DNA from: Chrysemys picta bellii
Taxonomy: Eukaryota > Chordata > Testudines > Emydidae
Direction: 5' to 3'
Assembly (NCBI RefSeq): GCF_011386835.1
Contig: NC_088791.1
Span: 57,493,498 to 57,557,497 of the forward strand
Length of the DNA: 64,000 nucleotides
The notes beneath the pieces are model-generated. The model was given only the letters and a program-made list of their open reading frames with translations. It was not told the origin of the DNA and searched no databases. The position numbers and the translations under genes are program-made. Positions 63,880-64,000 of this stretch are shown here, piece after piece; within the stretch, counting starts at the first letter, position 1; the number at the start of each line of letters is the position of its first letter.

Positions 63880-64000
63880 TTAGCATGTTGGCATTTTTTC
63901 TCTAGAGAAGTCCACTACCAGAATAGCAGGTGATGGTTGGCAAAGATCAGAGCAAACAGGACAGTGGGAGCTGAGATGGACAAAATGAGCTATTTTCTCT

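Noticed and set aside
1..64000. CRISPR arrays, prophage or bacterial operons
   Set aside because: No regularly spaced direct repeats, and the intron-bearing genes with sauropsid repeats show vertebrate nuclear DNA.

Overview
This is a vertebrate, almost certainly turtle-like sauropsid, nuclear DNA window. It has long introns with GT/GC-AG borders, CpG-island promoters and no operons. Its repeat mix is typical of turtles: a tRNA-derived SINE with a CR1-like tail, CR1 and L2 LINE fragments, MIR-type SINEs, and many hAT-like and PIF/Harbinger-like DNA elements. Species assignment is inference from repeat recognition, not a database match.

Two host genes are supported. The first, on the + strand, is a complete five-exon prolactin-family hormone gene (14808..22455, 228 residues). 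Its exon sizes and phases match the prolactin/growth hormone family, and it has a TATA box inside a CpG island. It looks like the non-mammalian prolactin-like gene (PRL2/PRL-L). The second, on the - strand, is DBX2, a homeobox transcription factor. Its four coding exons run from 56045 down to 33348 (309 residues), the homeodomain is split over exons 3 and 4, and exon 1 sits in a strong CpG island. The two genes converge, with about 10.9 kb between their stop codons.

Layout: 1-2970 is a degenerate L2-type LINE (- strand) invaded by a SINE and a hAT-like element. 3550-3996 and 5001-5203 are short DNA elements. 6750-13102 is a large TAA-flanked element split by a 4 kb PIF/Harbinger transposon that still carries both of its genes in decayed form. 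13585-14156 is LINE and MITE remnants. 14500-22900 is the prolactin-like gene, with nested transposons in introns 3 and 4. 23161-33001 is intergenic and repeat-rich. 33348-56045 is DBX2. 56046-64000 is upstream DNA with MIR, CR1 and Harbinger-like pieces.

The most unusual signal is a set of three short retroelement insertions (26396-26536, 47917-48123, 63765-63879). Each is flanked by a perfect 11-15 bp direct repeat and each carries a sequence resembling a hammerhead ribozyme core; two are fold-back copies. Also notable are tRNA-like modules in alternating orientation inside a family of TAA-flanked DNA elements, and two short elements with a long internal hairpin.
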